6,563 bases of DNA from JAEMQF01 sp031419715 (GTDB lineage: Bacteria > Pseudomonadota > Gammaproteobacteria > Burkholderiales > Burkholderiaceae_C): assembly GCA_031419715.1 (NCBI GenBank), contig JANOLJ010000322.1:1-6563 (forward strand). The letters run 5' to 3'. Both the position numbers and the translations under genes were made by a program. How positions within the stretch are numbered: the stretch's first letter is position 1; the number at the start of each line of letters is the position of its first letter. The notes beneath the pieces are model-generated. The model searched no databases and was not told the DNA's origin. It worked only from the letters and a program-made list of their open reading frames with translations. This document shows positions 5,139-6,563 of this stretch, in pieces.

Positions 5139-5170
5139 TCTGCGGTGCTTGCGCCCGCACGTGCCGCAGA
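5139..5170. terminator. Bulged hairpin between convergent genes (possible factor-independent stop)
   Basis: TCTGCGG (5139-5145) pairs with CCGCAGA (5164-5170), and inside it TGC (5146-5148) pairs with GCA (5157-5159), leaving CGTG bulged on one side. It lies between the stops of the YhhN gene (5057) and the TPR gene (5298), where a bidirectional terminator would be expected. There is no T-run on either side, so it is not a canonical intrinsic terminator. A smaller stem, GCGCA with TGCGC (5214-5229), lies further right. Confidence 0.3.
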
Positions 5171-5297
5171 CCGAGTAGTCGTCCGCCACGGTCACCGCCT
5201 GATAACTGGATCCGCGCAATCTGATGCGCAGGTTTGGACGGGCCACTTTGCATGCGGAGCCGGTGACGACAAGTGGAGGCGTACGAGAACCCCAACG

Positions 5298-6563
5298 TTA
5301 CTTGTCGGGAAGGCCGGCCTTACGTAGGCCGGAATAGAAGTGTTCTTCGGCCAGGCGAATGAACGCGGGGTTCAGCGAATAGCCGTTCGCCTTGAGTCTC
5401 GCGATCGAGTAGCCGGGAACCAAGCGCAGCACTTCGGCCTTTGCTGCCGCGGCCTTCTCCGTCTCGCCGCGATGCCCGTACGCTGCGGCGAGAAACAAGT
5501 CGACCCACCAGTCGTCGGAATCGAGGCCCCTCGCCCTCTCGCACCGAGCGATGACATGCTCGTACTGACCCAAAAGCAGATGCGCCTCGCACGCATTGCG
5601 CAGTTCGCTAAAACCACCGGGCGGGTCGGCCGCGATGACCTGCTCGATGAGCGCCAGCCCCTCGGCGGGCCTCGCGACCTGATTTGTCAAGACCCACGCG
5701 TGCCCAACACTCCAGTTGCTGTATGGGTCGAGGCTGCCTTGCTTTTCACTCGCCTCAAGCGCTGCATCCCATTTGCCAAGGTAACTGAGCGCCACTGAGC
5801 GGAAGTCCCAGGTCTCCGGGTGAGCGCCGTTCAGTTTCATTGCCATGCTTGTAAGTTCATCCACCCGCCGAACGACGCGATCATGATCGACATTCGGGGC
5901 ATTGTCGATCTCGGTGAGCGATGCCGAACTAAGACCGAGCAGTGCGGGAACGAGATGGGGATCGCGACGAAGAGCCTCCTCATACAGCCGTTGCGCTTCA
6001 CGAGCTCTTTGCAGCGTGCCAGCTTCCCCCGGGTTTACCGACTCGGCGCGCAACCAATAGTCCATCGCAGTCGCGTCGCTCAGCGGCTGGGCCATGACGC
6101 GGCGGACCTCGGCCTGGAACAGCGATCCTGAGATACGGCCCGCTGCCTTGCGGAGTGCGCGCTTTTCCGCGCTGGTCGTGTCGGTCGTCGCAACGGGCAC
6201 CGTGCCGCTCCACACCTGCTTGCCGGTAGCTCCGTCCAGCAAGCGGATACTGAGCACGACCCCTTCCACGCCGGACTGGACATCGCCCTCCAACCCATAG
6301 CGAACGTTGAGGGCTCGCGTCAGGGTACTGATGCCCTGATTGCCTTCTACCCCCGCCCGCGCCTGTGCCGCCGGAACAGGGACCACCGTGATTGCGGCAC
6401 TGGTCAAGGCCAGCATGGATGTCAGGTCGCGGGTCCAGGCTTCCGCCCGATCCGCGAGCGACGCATCGCCGGTCGGCGCCACCAACGGCATGACCGCGAC
6501 CGACATAGCGGGTGGCGACGGGGTTGGTCCGCTTCTCCAAAGCTGCGGGTTCAGCGCCAACCC
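5298..6563 (-). CDS. TolB-like/TPR C-terminal part of an adenylate cyclase or CadC-like regulator (5' end outside the window)
   Basis: The frame is open to the right edge and no genuine start is visible (the last possible start is a TTG at 6560), so 420 C-terminal residues are present. Numbering from 6560, residues 19-28 (MSVAVMPLVA) open a TolB/FlgO-like domain. It continues with ALNVRYGLEGDVQ (83-95) and SIRLLDGATGKQVWSGTVPV (104-123), matching the usual pattern in which a LEGSV-like motif precedes a statement of total effect on substrate binding. Residues about 190-385 are TPR-like helical pairs (RLYEEALRRDPHLVPALLGL, YLGKWDAALEASEKQGSLDP, LLGQYEHVIARCERARGLDS). The tail GYSIARLKANGYSLNPAF and HFYSGLRKAGLPDK is typical of class III cyclases carrying TPRs. 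In such proteins a catalytic or winged-helix domain and one membrane segment come first; NPQLWRSGPTPSPPA here would follow that segment. Whether the missing part is a cyclase or a DNA-binding domain cannot be told. Confidence 0.82.
   Translation of the reverse strand, partial: GLALNPQLWRSGPTPSPPAMSVAVMPLVAPTGDASLADRAEAWTRDLTSMLALTSAAITVVPVPAAQARAGVEGNQGISTLTRALNVRYGLEGDVQSGVEGVVLSIRLLDGATGKQVWSGTVPVATTDTTSAEKRALRKAAGRISGSLFQAEVRRVMAQPLSDATAMDYWLRAESVNPGEAGTLQRAREAQRLYEEALRRDPHLVPALLGLSSASLTEIDNAPNVDHDRVVRRVDELTSMAMKLNGAHPETWDFRSVALSYLGKWDAALEASEKQGSLDPYSNWSVGHAWVLTNQVARPAEGLALIEQVIAADPPGGFSELRNACEAHLLLGQYEHVIARCERARGLDSDDWWVDLFLAAAYGHRGETEKAAAAKAEVLRLVPGYSIARLKANGYSLNPAFIRLAEEHFYSGLRKAGLPDK

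Noticed and set aside
4415..5224. A 269-codon plus-strand frame overlapping the YhhN gene
   Set aside because: It is a frame shadow with Arg/Gly/Ala-rich composition; the YhhN frame has eight membrane segments and family motifs.

Overview
The window is high-GC bacterial DNA that reads as a betaproteobacterial chromosome, most likely order Burkholderiales (the Rubrivivax/Leptothrix/Comamonadaceae side). This rests on three things: an acetoacetyl-CoA reductase of the Burkholderiales PhaB type, a phasin-like alanine/lysine-rich neighbour, and a sorbosone-dehydrogenase-like PQQ enzyme of a form I associate with that order. The genus is inference. No rRNA, tRNA, CRISPR array, transposase or integrase is visible.

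Layout, left to right. (1) 80-1540, minus strand: a two-gene polyhydroxyalkanoate (PHA) unit, phaB followed 27 nt downstream by a 228-aa phasin-like protein. (2) 1541-1721: a divergent intergenic region with a perfect 7-bp dyad in the phaB leader. (3) 1722-3031, plus strand: a PQQ-dependent sugar (L-sorbosone-type) dehydrogenase, complete at both ends but broken by a one-base deletion near 2539. (4) 3032-3103: a GGGGAAA (minus strand) heptamer array between convergent genes. (5) 3104-3604, minus strand: a small, probably secreted, cysteine-containing protein of unknown function. (6) 3605-4282: about 680 bp with no convincing gene, holding two inverted copies of a hairpin-forming repeat (51 nt core, 41/51 identical) and several other stem-loops. 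(7) 4283-5057, plus strand: a 22-codon leader ORF apparently coupled to a YhhN-family membrane protein. (8) 5058-5297: a convergent spacer with a bulged hairpin. (9) 5298 to the right edge, minus strand: the C-terminal 420 residues of a large TolB-like/TPR protein, the usual tail of a class III adenylate cyclase or a CadC-like winged-helix regulator.

Functionally, only phaB and its neighbour form an evident pathway unit: NADPH-dependent formation of (R)-3-hydroxybutyryl-CoA for PHA, plus a probable granule-associated protein. phaA and phaC are not in the window. The other genes look like independent single-gene units. The part least explained by known families is 3528-4061, where the repeat pair, the hairpins and a LysR-like peptide fragment occur together. 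I see no complete novel system that I could defend; the repeat element is the best candidate for something undescribed.
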